Positions 45,691-58,400 of a stretch of DNA of 64,000 nt are shown here, piece by piece. The position numbers and the translations under genes are program-made. Position 1 is the first letter of the stretch. Each line of letters starts with the position of its first letter. The DNA is from Erpetoichthys calabaricus. Taxonomy: Eukaryota > Chordata > Cladistia > Polypteriformes > Polypteridae. Location of the stretch: the NCBI RefSeq assembly GCF_900747795.2, contig NC_041394.2:118326228-118390227 (forward strand), given 5' to 3'. The notes beneath the pieces are model-generated. The model worked only from the letters and a program-made list of their open reading frames with translations. It searched no databases and was not told where the DNA came from.

Positions 45691-46254
45691 ACACCCAACA
45701 TGAATTAATAAAACTTCTTCAATTCCAGCTCTACTTGCAGTATCTCCATTTTCATTTTATGGTCCTCCTTAAGATACTTTAGCTTATGTTCATAATATTC
45801 AATAGTTGTGGATAGTGAGTCTTTTTTCTGGTGACCACTCCTAGCACACACTGCCACCTGTGCTTCTGGGGATGTTGAGGATATACCACCTAGTTTTCCT
45901 CGAGTTTGCTTCTCTAGTTCCACAAATTTCTAGGCTTTTCTGGATCAATTCCATGTGTTATAGACAACCTCTGTCCAGCTAATTCTCTATGTGTGAAAAC
46001 AAAGACTTAGAATTTGAGGAAAGCAGACTTTACAGGGCTATGAAAGTAAGTATTAGAAAACAGAGAATGGGAATGATTGAAACTCTAACTATAAATGAGA
46101 ATCTCTTTAGAGACTTTCTGATCCAAGCTAAAAATAAGTATATTCCTAAACCAATAAAGGAAAAATACTAAAACATTGTCTGAAATGGCTAAATAATTGC
46201 ATTTTTAAAAAGTAAACCTGAAAAGGGGAGCAATCACATGCAACCCCGAACTTA
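45691..46254. other. unassigned sequence
   Basis: Open frames on both strands (45705-45923 minus, 45989-46171 plus) lack family resemblance and splice sites; not called as genes. Confidence 0.35.
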
Positions 46255-46600
46255 AGGACATTTCCTACTCTGATAAAATTTAGAGAACTAAACCTGTTTA
46301 GTCTCAAGGAGAGGAGACTCAGTGGAGACCTAATCCAGGTCTACGAAATCCTTGGCACTTGTAAAGTAGATCCACTAGAATTCTTTCTAATTAGAGATGA
46401 ATCACATACTCAAGGGCACCAGTGGAAATTGGGGGAAGTACATTTAGAACTGAAGTCAGGAAGCACATCTTTATGCAGAGATGTTGGAATCTGGAACAAA
46501 CTACAGAGACATGTAATCGAAGGAGACACTTTTACAACCTTTAAGAAGTATCTGGATAAAATACTATAATAATAATAATAATAAAATAAGCTCATTGGCT
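46255..46600 (+). repeat. CR1-like LINE 3' end
   Basis: The frame reads LNLFSLKERRLSGDLIQVYE-like and, after an indel, SRSTSLCRDVGIWNKLQRHV-like and KKYLDK residues, the terminal part of a CR1-type reverse transcriptase. A TAA microsatellite (46568-46583) follows as the tail. Confidence 0.55.
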
Positions 46601-48769
46601 TACTGAAAATAGTCATAATGCTAACATCCAATGTAGAGCCACTTGGCAAAAAGAGACCTACATGCAGAAGTCAGTGGTGGCAAGTCTCTACTGGTAAGCA
46701 TGACCCTCTCCATGGATTTTTTCTGTTAGCTAATCTTGCTGGGTTCAAGTGCTATCAGACATATGGTAAATCTGAGATGTCAGGTCAGAAATACCATGTG
46801 AACCCTCATTGAACTTGGAATTATAACTTGGACAATTCAGACAGAACAAACCTACCCGAATTGTCCGAGCTGTGATGTAATGCTGATCTTCCACTTTAGT
46901 CAAATGTTTAAAATAAAACATACAAGCTGGTCGGGTTGAAATGCATTTTTAGTGAAGATATACATATTCAATACGTTTATTTTGCTTTTTATTTCCACAA
47001 TAAATGCCATTTATCTTTAATTGCCTTTTTTTAGCAGACCAAATAACAAATCAACAGCAATCTCACATTTTTCTGAATATTCTGACAAGAAATCAACACA
47101 CTGAAGTGGGAAGGTGAAACATTACAACTCGGAGCTGATTGTGTAGTTATGTAATATCAATTGCGAATTTTCTGTCGACTGATTTGCAATGCCACCTGCT
47201 ATTTATTGTGCTTTTATTGCAGAAGTATGTGAAACAATGCCATTGACGCACCACAGAAATCTTTTGTTACTGTGGCACAAAAATATAACACGTATTCCCA
47301 CCCTCATACATCACAACCTATTAAACAATCAAAATGAGATGAGTGACAGTAAAGATACATATCAGAAATGGGGAGAAAGGAGTCTGTCACTGACATGCTT
47401 GTAAGGTGAAGTGACTGCAGTGCTGGATTGAAATGGAGATGAAAATAATAGGAGTGGAACAAGAATGTGACGATTTTCAGGGTGTTATGAAGGGTGAGTG
47501 AAATGAGTAGGAACATATATAGTGCCATGCAGTGTTGTACGCTAAATATACCTTCAGTAGTCATGAACAACTGAAGCCTCATCGTGTGTTTATCGTTATG
47601 GCATACATTTCATCAAAATCTGTAAATGTAAAGAGGATTATGCATGCAGTTTAATGTGCCTTTGCAAGGAAGAATTCCTTCTCTTCACACTGTTTAAAAT
47701 TCATTTGATTAATGTCCATCATTCACATCAATAGTGTGAAAAATGTGTTTGTTAGACAACGGAGAACAGTAAGAAAACCAAAAAATATTTTTAAAGGGTA
47801 AGACAAGCGGTAGACATTCAGCACGATGTCAGTCGCTAGTTAAAACACTTCAAACTGGACTGTTCACCGAATTATTCTGCAAGGTTTATCCTATCACTTG
47901 TATAAAATACAAATTGCACATAAATCTTTTAAGAGTAATTTAGCTATTTTTTTTAACTTGGTTAAAATGTTAAAAATGAAAATCATGGTATATTAAATTA
48001 TTTGCAAACTTTTCTAGAAAAACGCAATGTTATTGTGGAGCTCATTAGAATAAAACTTTTTAAAACTGTAATCAAGTAATTAAATTTTTAATTACTCTAT
48101 TCCTTAACTGGTGCAATGTGTAAAGTGACTAAGTTAAATGACCATTTCTTCTGTCATTACATTTTTGTGCCGCACCTGAAGAATTTCTTTCCCTCAACTT
48201 TACTACAGCCTGCACCAAGCATTTACATTAGCGGCGATACACCTTAGGAATCTATTTCTGTTTTGAATGATGGAAAATGGACAGATGGAGTATTACTTTC
48301 ACAATACATTTGCATCCCGCTTCTCTCTTTTACTAATATTCATGTAAGAAAAATGCATGAAAGCAAACAAAACTTTTTTTTAGTTTTCTTTGTTATTTGT
48401 CTCTTTATGACTTCACTATCGTTATGGTGATAATCTTCTGGTTGGATCCCAATATGGCACCGATTTTTTAATGTGGGTCCCCAGATAAAAGTTTAAAAAT
48501 GCCTGTGCTAAATAAACGAGCTTGATGGACTGAATGGTCAAATTTCTTACGTTCTGAACTCCAGCTGGCATAAAGAAGACGGTGTAGATAATTAATCCCG
48601 TAACACAAATAAACACAATTTAAATTCACACTAAATAACAGCAGCGACCGCAGGACACACCCTGTCAATGTCCACCTTACTACGCCCTAAACTCCTTTTT
48701 AATTGACTATGCCTGATAACCACACAAACTCCACATCAGACAGTTAAATTTCGCTCCCTGCCAAACAGG
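46601..48769. other. unassigned intergenic sequence upstream of yif1b
   Basis: AT-rich sequence becoming more mixed toward 48.7 kb; no gene or named repeat that I can support. Confidence 0.4.
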
Positions 48770-49267
48770 AAGCGGAAAGTATCTGAAAACGCTTGCACGT
48801 CATTAAAATTACGTATGAGGCGTTGTCGCAATGAACGACTACTGATTGGTCGAATGATTGGGAGCATATTGTTGTATTTGTCAATCTAACCCCTGTTGCC
48901 CGCCTTCATTTTCTCCAATTGGCTAAGTGAGCACACAGTGTTTGCTTTCTGTTGTAATTGGATACTCACCACCCTATCACAGAATGGGGCGGTCTTTTCC
49001 ATATTCCGGTGCGGCAAAACGTATGCATCTTCCACGGCGTTCATTGGACAGCGTTTTCAACGCTTTGAGTGGCAGTTCGACTTTTCCCATTCGTTTTAAT
49101 GATTGACAACGAGTTTCTGTTTTTTAAAGAGGCAGGGCCTCTAATTTGAATGACGAATTGATGTCGCATAATTGCCAAAGTTATTAAATTATGTTTAAAT
49201 CAGGAACGTTTATAATATTGTAATTTATTGATCGGAATTCTTCCTTTTGTTTTGTCAACCGGGAAAC
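48770..49267 (+). promoter_or_regulatory. yif1b promoter region with CCAAT boxes
   Basis: The sequence before the yif1b start has more CpG than its surroundings and four CCAAT boxes or complements: ATTGG at 48845-48849, 48957-48961 and 49043-49047, and CCAAT at 48915-48919. There is no TATA box at a sensible distance. Multiple CCAAT boxes (NF-Y sites) without TATA are common in housekeeping-type promoters, which fits a trafficking gene. The exact transcription start is not visible. Confidence 0.5.
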
Positions 49268-49307
49268 ATGGACCACAGCTTCGCGACTCCCAGCGGTTTT
49301 AGACAGC
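49268..49307 (+). CDS. yif1b: yif1b coding exon 1
   Basis: ATG plus 12 further codons, [13 protein letters not shown], and one base of a split proline codon, ending at a strong GTAAGT donor. It lies in the CpG-richer promoter zone. The N-terminus of this protein varies between species, so the start rests on frame and context more than on conservation. Confidence 0.75.
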
Positions 49308-52300
49308 GTAAGTTACGTACGTCAGTCATTTTTTTATATATTTCAGACAGCGTTCTGATTTTTTTTGCTCAACTGTACCTGTTTTGTCATTAGAATTATA
49401 AGAGAGATTGTGTAAAGTCCACCACCCGTCAGTTAGATCCGACCGGATACAGCGAGAATTTTTGACACGAATCCTACGAACAGATTCTTCCACTGCTGAT
49501 TTCCTTCCGAAAGAATCTCATTCGCCTTTGAAATCTGCAGTCTTCACTGCTGAACGAAGAAATCACATGTCCTTTGCTTTGTTTCGGCGTCTTCTCTGGT
49601 AAATCGTGAATACAGATGGACGCAGTGATCACAAGCAAGATAAACTGAGGGAAACGTGCTGCGGTGCGTGATATTTTATGGTTAAAGATCTATTTGTGTG
49701 GCTTCCTTTCTAGCGAACCGGTGTAGGTAATGAATTAAGGAATCACACCGTGTGAACCTTAGTTAAAGGGAGCTTTCGTTTTGTCTAATGATTTCAGTGG
49801 TAAATCAAGTTTGTGAAAAAACATCCGCTAGATGCATGGTTTCTTTTGAGCGTCAGCCTTTAAATTGTCTTTCAGAACTTGAAACAGTTATTAGTATTCT
49901 TGATTATGTTGCATGTATTAATTCAAAATGAAATTTAGATATTGTTACATTTAATGGTTTTATAAAATGATCAGGTTGTACAAACCACTTTGAATCCTGT
50001 ATAACTGTATGAAATATAGGGGTGCTAATAAAACTATTCAGTTTGTTATCAGGACGTATTTGTCGTATACAGTATTGTCTGGTATTTCGTTCATACAGTG
50101 TGTAATTTCAGCCTATTGCACAAATAATTTTCTGATCATTTTCATGCAGTTAGGGCGTCACACTGGGGGTTGTATTTTGATGGTGCCTCACTACACCAGA
50201 GCTCTGGGTTTGAATCCTCACCCTGGCACTATGTGGAGTTTGCATGTTTTCTGTGTGGTTGAATTGGATTTCTTCCCACCTCCCAAAGACCTGCATGGTA
50301 GTACAACTGGCTGCAGATTGGCCTGGTTTGAGAATCCTTGCAATGAACAATCACTCCACCCAGGGCTGGTCCCCATCTTGGGACCAGTGCAGACTGGACA
50401 AGTTCAGCTCCTAACCTAATGGATGAATGGATTTTATATTTTTTTCATGTGTCCTTTTCATGGTTAGTACTGTATTTAACATTAATTAAAATAATAAAAC
50501 ATTATACAAATAAAGCATTAAATAATGAACCTGAATAGTTAGCCTTATTATTGAACTAATTATAGGTTTATAGAAAGTGAAATAACCAATGATTCAAATA
50601 TTTTTTGTATTCATACATTACTCACCTTGTCAGTCTTTGGATTCCTTTCTCAGGAGCACTGAGTGCGCTCTCAGCTTTATCATCTTGAGCCCTTTTAGAA
50701 GGGTCAGTTTTGACCAGACAGCATGTATGTAAAGTTTGAGTGGAAGCCCTCACACTCAGGTTCACCCAAATCAATGTGGGAGCTATTTTGCACACACAAA
50801 GTCACATTTTCCACAGACTATGTTGATGTTGTGTATAACAATGCACCCAGCTGTGCTAGTGTGATGCGCCTTATTACTGCTTTTATTGCAGATATCGTCT
50901 ATCTTTGCAACAGTGTTTTTGAAAAATGATATGTGGAATGAGGTGAGTGAGACAGCTCTATGAATTAAAACCTTTGTTTTATAAATGCACAAAGTATGTT
51001 GAAAAAGTCAGCGTATTTTTCAAATTGTTATAATTAACCCGTTATTTGTTCAATTTTCTTCTACCCCTAAACAATCTGCACATGTTCATTAATTTGATTT
51101 AATAAATGTACATCATTTCAGTAAAACATTTTTTATTTGGGCGGCACGGTGGCGCAGTGGGTAGCGCTGCTGCCTAGCAGTTGGGAGACCTGGGGACCCG
51201 GGTTCGCTTCCCGGGTCCTCCCTGCGTGGAGTTTGCATGTTCTCCCCGTGTCTGCGTGGGTTTCCTCCGGGCGCTCCGGTTTCCTCCCACAATCCAAAGA
51301 CATGCAGGTTAGGTGGATTGGCGATTCTAAATTGGCCCTAGTGTGTGCTTGGTGTGTGGGTGTGTTTGTGTGTGTCCTGCGGTGGGTTGGCACCCTGCCC
51401 AGGATTGGTTCCCTGCCTTTTGCCCTGTGTTGGCTGGGATTGGCTCCAGCAGACCCCCGTGACCCTGTGTTCGGATTCAGCGGGTTGGAAAATGGATGGA
51501 TTTTTTATTTGTGATTAAATATAGGGAAAAACATAAAACACATTGAAATCCTTCATTAGTGTACCTTAGTGTTGCAAAGATATAGTTAGAAACACCAGCT
51601 GTTCCAGTTTCTTCATACATTTCAAGTATTTGAACGTTCACTAAATCAGCCAGGCATGCGTGGGCATTTTTTGTGATGACAAGTGTCTAATGATGCTGAG
51701 ATGCATGCTGACTCACATTGACCCCAAATTGGACTAAGTTGGTTTCTTCTATTGACAGAGAGGTGGATGGACTAGAGTGTATTTTTAAGGTTACAAGTCA
51801 GACAAATTCCTCCTTTATCAATTACTGTAATACCTATAAACAACACTGCTGTCTTCTTTTAAATGTTAGATTTAAATATAAATAAGGAATGTTGTTTGAA
51901 AAGGCCAATAAAAAATGTTAAAATATATTTTTTGTACTTGCAGTTATTAATTATTGCCAAAAAAAAGCTTAACACATTTCACAAAGTGCACTTTAGAGTA
52001 TTGAGTACCCCTGGACAGGTCTATTACATTAGATGTTCAGAATAAAAAGAAGCAAGTGGCTTTTTTGCAAGCAGTTATTTTAAACAAAAACATAACAAAC
52101 GTTTTTAACTTTTAAGGTTGCATTAGTAGACCCAAAGGAGTTTTAAAAATAATGAGAATGCATTGCCTATCCTATGTACTGCAAATATTCCCCTTTGGAC
52201 ATGCCCTCAGTGCGTATCCCAAGATTCCACTCAATATTTTTTTTTTCTCATCCATACTCAACACATGCATAATTAAGAAGGTTTTAGCTCTGTGCTGAGT

Positions 52301-55300
52301 AGTTATGGAACAGATTTTTCTGCAGACATCTCTTGACAACTCTGTTAAAAGCAAATTTAGTATTATGGCTTTTTAGGGTCAAACTGCTTAATTAAAGAGT
52401 GTTCCTATTTAGCCTTGTGCACTCCCTTCTTCTTCATAGTGCATAAATGTGACTTCTATCAGGAAGATATTCACTTCAGTCTGCAATAAGACTTTTTTTG
52501 CTTATGGTTTTTTATGGTCCTAATACCAGACTTCTGTAAATTTCACTTCAGATTTAAATTTGCCTGCTATTTGTAAATCTTGGAGATGTTGCTAATTCAC
52601 CTATATGACTGTGACTATTTACTTGCTCTCTTGTGCCTTTTTTTGAAAAATGACATAACAGAATCATTGTGTGAATGAATTAGCCTGTATTTATTATAAT
52701 AGCTAACCATTTGCATTAGATTTCAGAAAACCAATATGATCCAAGCCTGGTTTTTAAAGGTTTTGACTTTGTATAAATAAACATGCACTTAAACCTGAAT
52801 GTTATATGAAGGGAAGAGGATAAGTGTGAAGCACTTAAAGGAAATGCTCTGCTTTATGACCTACTGTATATCATATGGTACTTGCATAACTCTCTCTCTC
52901 CCCCTCCCACATTTAACAATCATCTTTTAGTTGTTACATTTGTAACAATAGAAATAATTATTGTCAAATGTTGCAAAATTTTCATGTGTTTGAGTTAAAC
53001 AAATGGATGCAGGCATCGATGATTTTGTTTTAATGTCATCTCCTACATATTAATTAACTTTTGTCTTGGGTTTAAATTAATGACAGATTTTTAAAATATG
53101 ACAAAAATAATTCACAAAAGTACATTTTTTTCAAAGAGTAATACTGATACTTTAATGTTGATGATTTTTAATCTGTCATTTATAATTTGTGACATCAGTT
53201 TATTATAGTTTATTGGGAGTAAACCACAAAAATGTTATACTTTAGTTTGCTTACTTGTTAGTTTGTCTAAAGATGATGTAATCAACACTTTTTAGCACTG
53301 TATTAGTTTACTCTTTAGTGACTAAACAGAAACTCTGAATAATCTTATTGTCATTATAAGTTAAAATAGAGAAAAGTAGTACATTGTTTCATTGTGGAGG
53401 AGTCACGAAATATGTTAAATATTTTGAAACTGAAACATTACCTTCTCATAGCTGTACAGTACTCACCAGCCTAGATATCAGGTTGCAGCTATCTGCCTCC
53501 CTCTGTTTGGTTGTTCTCAAACTCTAACCACACCAGGGTTGACTGATAAAGTTACTTATTTCCTTTTTCATTAATCCTCTAGTTCCCAGACAGTAAGATA
53601 CAGGAAGTTAAAACTTGTATTTCACTCATTTTAGATTACACATTGGTATATATGTATATACATTCACATTCTGAATGTACCTGTACGTAAAACAAAAGCA
53701 AAGTGATAGTTGATGTAACAACTGTGTGACCTGGGTGGAGCACCCAATGAGCCCAGGTATCAGTTGTCTCTTTCAATCTTGCATTGTGCTTCTGAGGTGG
53801 TAGGTCGTCAGTGTGTTCTGGCCCCTGGATGGATGTTGATGGAAGGGCAGAGATAAGTAACTGCTGGTGTGCCCCAATATGCAAGTTGGTGTTTTCTTCT
53901 TTATTATACCCCTTGACCAATAGTGTGTTTAGCTTAAGGACCAACATCCTTTCCTTATCCTGTCCATATACGTCCAGAGCAATCCTGGCTAGGCAAAACC
54001 TATGTTCTTGAACCTTCTATTAAGCCTGCCTGTGTCCTTTGGCAGGCTAAACTGTTTCTGTTCTTCTCGCTGCCTACAAAACTGTGGTTAATGTGTCATC
54101 TTAGATGACTTCGGGTTCCTCTTTTGACTGGTTCTGACCTGTTATACAGTGAGCAAGGCAAGCAAGTGTGTTTTATTCTGTACTAATTAAACAAATCACA
54201 GTGCAAGGGCTCCTTTTAAACCTTAAAATTTGTAGATAATGACTTATCACTCATAAGAATATCAAAAAGCTTATATTCAAATAGAGAAGTTTATTGATCA
54301 ACCAAAAAGTTAATCTCCATCTTATTAGACAAAGATACTGGACTTTAAACTGTAAAAAAAAATATATCTGTACATAGTTGCAATATATTCTGTTCTAATA
54401 ATACATTAAGTGAATGCTGCTTGTTAGGAACCTGCAGCACTATTTTGACTGGAGTGCATCAGTATACTCTTTTTAACATATGTGTGATATGCAGATATTT
54501 TTCCTGTCTTGTGCACATTGCCACTGAGATAAATTATATCTCTGCATGAAACTACACTGGAAAAGCAGCTGCAGAAAATCAGTAGATACATTATCCTTCT
54601 TCATAAGTCTACACCATGGTAATGTTGCTTCCTTAGATAAATAATGGTATGTTTTTTCACTAACTGATTTCCTGGATTGGTCTATCAACAGACTGCTGCA
54701 GTTGTGATTAATTATAATCGCTTTTTTATCACTTTAATTACAGCTCCTAGAATGAGGATGAGGGGCTCAGCAGCAGACATGACTGACCCAAACCAGCTAT
54801 TTGAAGACACAAGTACCAATACTGGTTCACCAGGAATGGGATATAGAGCTAGTGAAACACAGAGTGCTGACTTTACAGCTCAGTCTCTGCTGTCAGATCC
54901 AATGTCTAATTTGGCTATGGTTTATGGAAGCAGTCTTGCCACCCAAGGAAAAGATATGGTTGATAAGAGAGTAAGTGAATTATTGGATGTGAGAATTAGA
55001 AGTATATATTTAAATTTTTTGGTTTCCATTTGTGCCTCCTGCGACCCTGCTCTCGATTAAGCGGGCTTAGAAAATGGTACGATTTGAATACCACCTGGAT
55101 TCTCCTTTAAAGTAAGAGTTTTTTCTTGTATGTAGTGGTAGATATAAAGTTTGACTTAGAATGTTCAGTAATATTTATGTTGTTTCATTTGATAACTTTT
55201 ATCCTGAATACAAAAAAAATAATTTTTTATAATAATGCTGATTGTTATGGACATCAATCATCTTTATGCAACAATCTGTTAATAGTATTAGCAGTAAATG

Positions 55301-55421
55301 GAATATACCTTTATTATATCCTTATAATTTGCAGTACCTGGTTGATGATCAGTTAGGAGACCCGGGTTTGCTTCCCGGGTCTTCCCTGCGTGGAGTTTGC
55401 ATGTTCTCCTCGTGTCTGCGT

Positions 55422-55452
<31 letters not shown>

Positions 55453-58400
55453 ACAGTCCAAAGACATGCTGGTTAGGTGGATTGGCGATTCTAAATTGGC
55501 CCTAGTGTATGCTTGGTGTGTGGGTGTGTTTGTGTGTGTCCTGCGGTGGGTTGACACCCTGCCCGGGATTGGTTCCTGCATTGTGCCCTGTGTTGGCTGG
55601 GATTGGCTCCAGCAGACCCCCGTGACCCTGTGTTTGGATTCAGCGGGTTGGAAAATGGATGGATGGATGGAATATACCTTTATTATATCCTTATAATTTG
55701 CAGTACCTGGTTGATGATCAGTTAGGAGACCCGGGTTTGCTTCCCGGGTCTTCCCTGCGTGGAGTTTGCATGTTCTCCCCGTGTCTGCGTGGGTTTCCTC
55801 CGGGTACTCCGGTTTCCTCCCACAGTCCAAAGACATGCAGGTTAGGTGGATTGGTGATTCTAAATTGTCGCTTGGTGTGTGTGTGTGCGCGTCCTGCAGT
55901 GGGCTAGTGCCGTGCCTGGGGTTTGTTTCCTGCCTTGCGCCCTGTGTTGGCTGGGATTGGCCTCGGCAGACCCCCGTGACCCTGTAGTTAGGATATCGCA
56001 GGTTGGATAATGGATGAATGGATAGATGGTTGATGATTTGTATTGTTTCAATACATCGCTGGTTGGATAATGGATGGATGGTTGATGATTTGTATTGTTT
56101 CAATACATTTTTTTTTCCTTTATGTGAATTTATGTTTTCAATTTTGCAGCTGTACCAGTTCATCCCCATCTCCAAACTGAAATACTACTTTGCTGTGGAT
56201 ACAATGTATGTGGGGAAGAAACTTGGATTGCTCGTCTTCCCATACATGCATGAGGTAAGATTCCCATAGTATGTCTTAAAGGATAAGTTCTGTATATTTC
56301 CAAGTCAAAGTTGTTTCATTGTCATTTACCACATGAAATTCCATTCTAAAGTGAAGCATATTTTATGTACAGTACTTAAAAAATGATTAGCTTGTTTTTG
56401 TCTTTTATAGTGTAGCTGATAGGTACCGAGTTCCCAATGTGGGGAAAATAAGCATTGCAATTTACCAAATACTTCCATTTTTCAAGCCAAAAAGTTTGTC
56501 AAGTGTGGATCTGTGTCTTGGGATTACACAAATGTTGCAAAACAGTGCCATGGACATGGATTCACATGTAGCATACAATCAAGTGACAACAACTGAACAG
56601 AGTTTTTAGGCGTACATTTTAGTTAAATCAGGTTAACGTTTTGTATGTTTAGTAAAGCTGTCATTCCTGCTTCACAGCACCCTGGGTATGCGTGAAATTT
56701 GCACATTTTCCATGTGTATTTATGGATTGATTGGCGTCAACGAGTATCAGTGAGTTTACTCACTCAAAAACATACTCTCAGCAAAAGCGATTTAAGACTT
56801 TTATTAAAAATACAATGCAGCATATTCATTTTAGTTCACTTTTTATTGCTATTGGTACAAAGTGCAATGAAACTCTTATGTGTATTCTTCACTGGGGTAT
56901 GAAGAGTGCCACTCAGCGTGAATCTCGCTCTGTAAGATATATATATAAAAAAAAACCCTAGGATTGTTTATTGGCAAGAATCTGGCAATATGACACACAT
57001 TATGATATAGGGTTATGATTCAATGTATTGTAATACAGTAATTGTTTTTATCTAATTTTAGGAAAAGTGTTATAGTATAAAGAACACACCACCACATGCA
57101 TAAAATCTGAGTAAAGAAAGTTTACTTTTTTATGCATTCAGAATAGTGGTATCTGCATTTGCATTCATCACAGTTCTTGTAACATCAAACAACATAGAAC
57201 TACTTTTTATGAAGTCTGAGCAAAGGAATTATTTCCCTGTATTGGTAAAAAAATAAAAATAAAGTGCTTATATTTTAGATTCTGCTTTAAATATTCACTG
57301 TGTGCCGGTTTTAATTTCTCAAGCAGCTAATAAAAGAAAATTCATAGTCCCTGTAACATCCAAAATCATACGAATTGACATTTGTATATACAGTGCATCC
57401 GGAAAGTATTCACAGCGCATCACTTTTTCCACATTTTGTTATGTTACAGCCTTATTCCAAAATGGACTAAATTCACTTTTTTCCTCAGAATTCTACACAC
57501 AACCCCCCATAATGACAACATGAAAAAAGTTTAATTGAGGTTTTTGCAAATTTATTAAAAATAAAAAATTTGAGAAAGCACATGTACATAAGTATTCACA
57601 GCCTTTGCCATGAAGCTCAGAATTGAGCTCAGGTGCATCCTGTATCCCCTGATCATCCTTGAGATGTTTCTGCAGCTTAATTGGAGTCCACCTGTGGTAA
57701 ATTCAGTTGATTAGACATTATTTGGAAAGGCACACACCTGTCTATATAAGGTCCCACAGTTGACAGTTCATGTCAGAGCACAAACCAAGCATGAAGTCAA
57801 AGGAATTGTCTGTAGACCTCCGAGACAGGATTGTCTCAAGGCACAAATCTGGGGAAGGTTATAGAAAACTTTCTGCTGCTTTGAAGGTCCTAATGAGCAC
57901 AGTGGTCTCCATCATCCGTAAGTGGAAGAAGTTTGAAACCACCAGGACTCTTCCTAAAGCTGGCCGGCCATGTAAACTGAGTGATCGGGGGAGAAGGGCC
58001 TTAATCAGGGAGGTGACCAAGAACTGGTGGTCACTCTGTCAGAGCTCCAGAGGTCCTCTGTGGAGAGAGGAGAACCTTCCAGAAGGACAACCATCTTTGT
58101 AGCAATCCACCAATCAGGCCTGTATGGTAGAGTGGCCAGACGGAAGCCACTCCTTAGTAAAAGGCACATGGCAGCCCGCCTGGAGTTTGCCAAAAGGCAC
58201 CTGAAGGACTCTCAGACCATGAGAAAGAAAATTCTCTGGTCTGATGAGACAAAGATTGAACTCTTTGGTGTGAATGCCAGGCGTCACATTTGGAGGAAAC
58301 CAGGCACCACTCATCACCAGGCCAATACCATCCCTACAGTGAAGCAGGTGGTGGCAGCATCATGCTGTGGGGATGTTTTTCAACGGCAGGGACTGGGAGA

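Noticed and set aside
51140-51230. tRNA gene calls at SINE heads (also 37809 and 63600-63667).
   Set aside because: Box A and B are present but the sequence continues into a SINE body with TGGATGGA tail and target duplications; no folded 3' half of a tRNA.
53636-53947. 103-codon minus-strand frame in yif1b intron 1.
   Set aside because: No recognisable domain, no splice sites on that strand, not protein-like along its length.
55288-56175. 295-codon minus-strand frame.
   Set aside because: It runs through two SINE copies and their duplicated flank; repeated residues simply mirror the tandem duplication.
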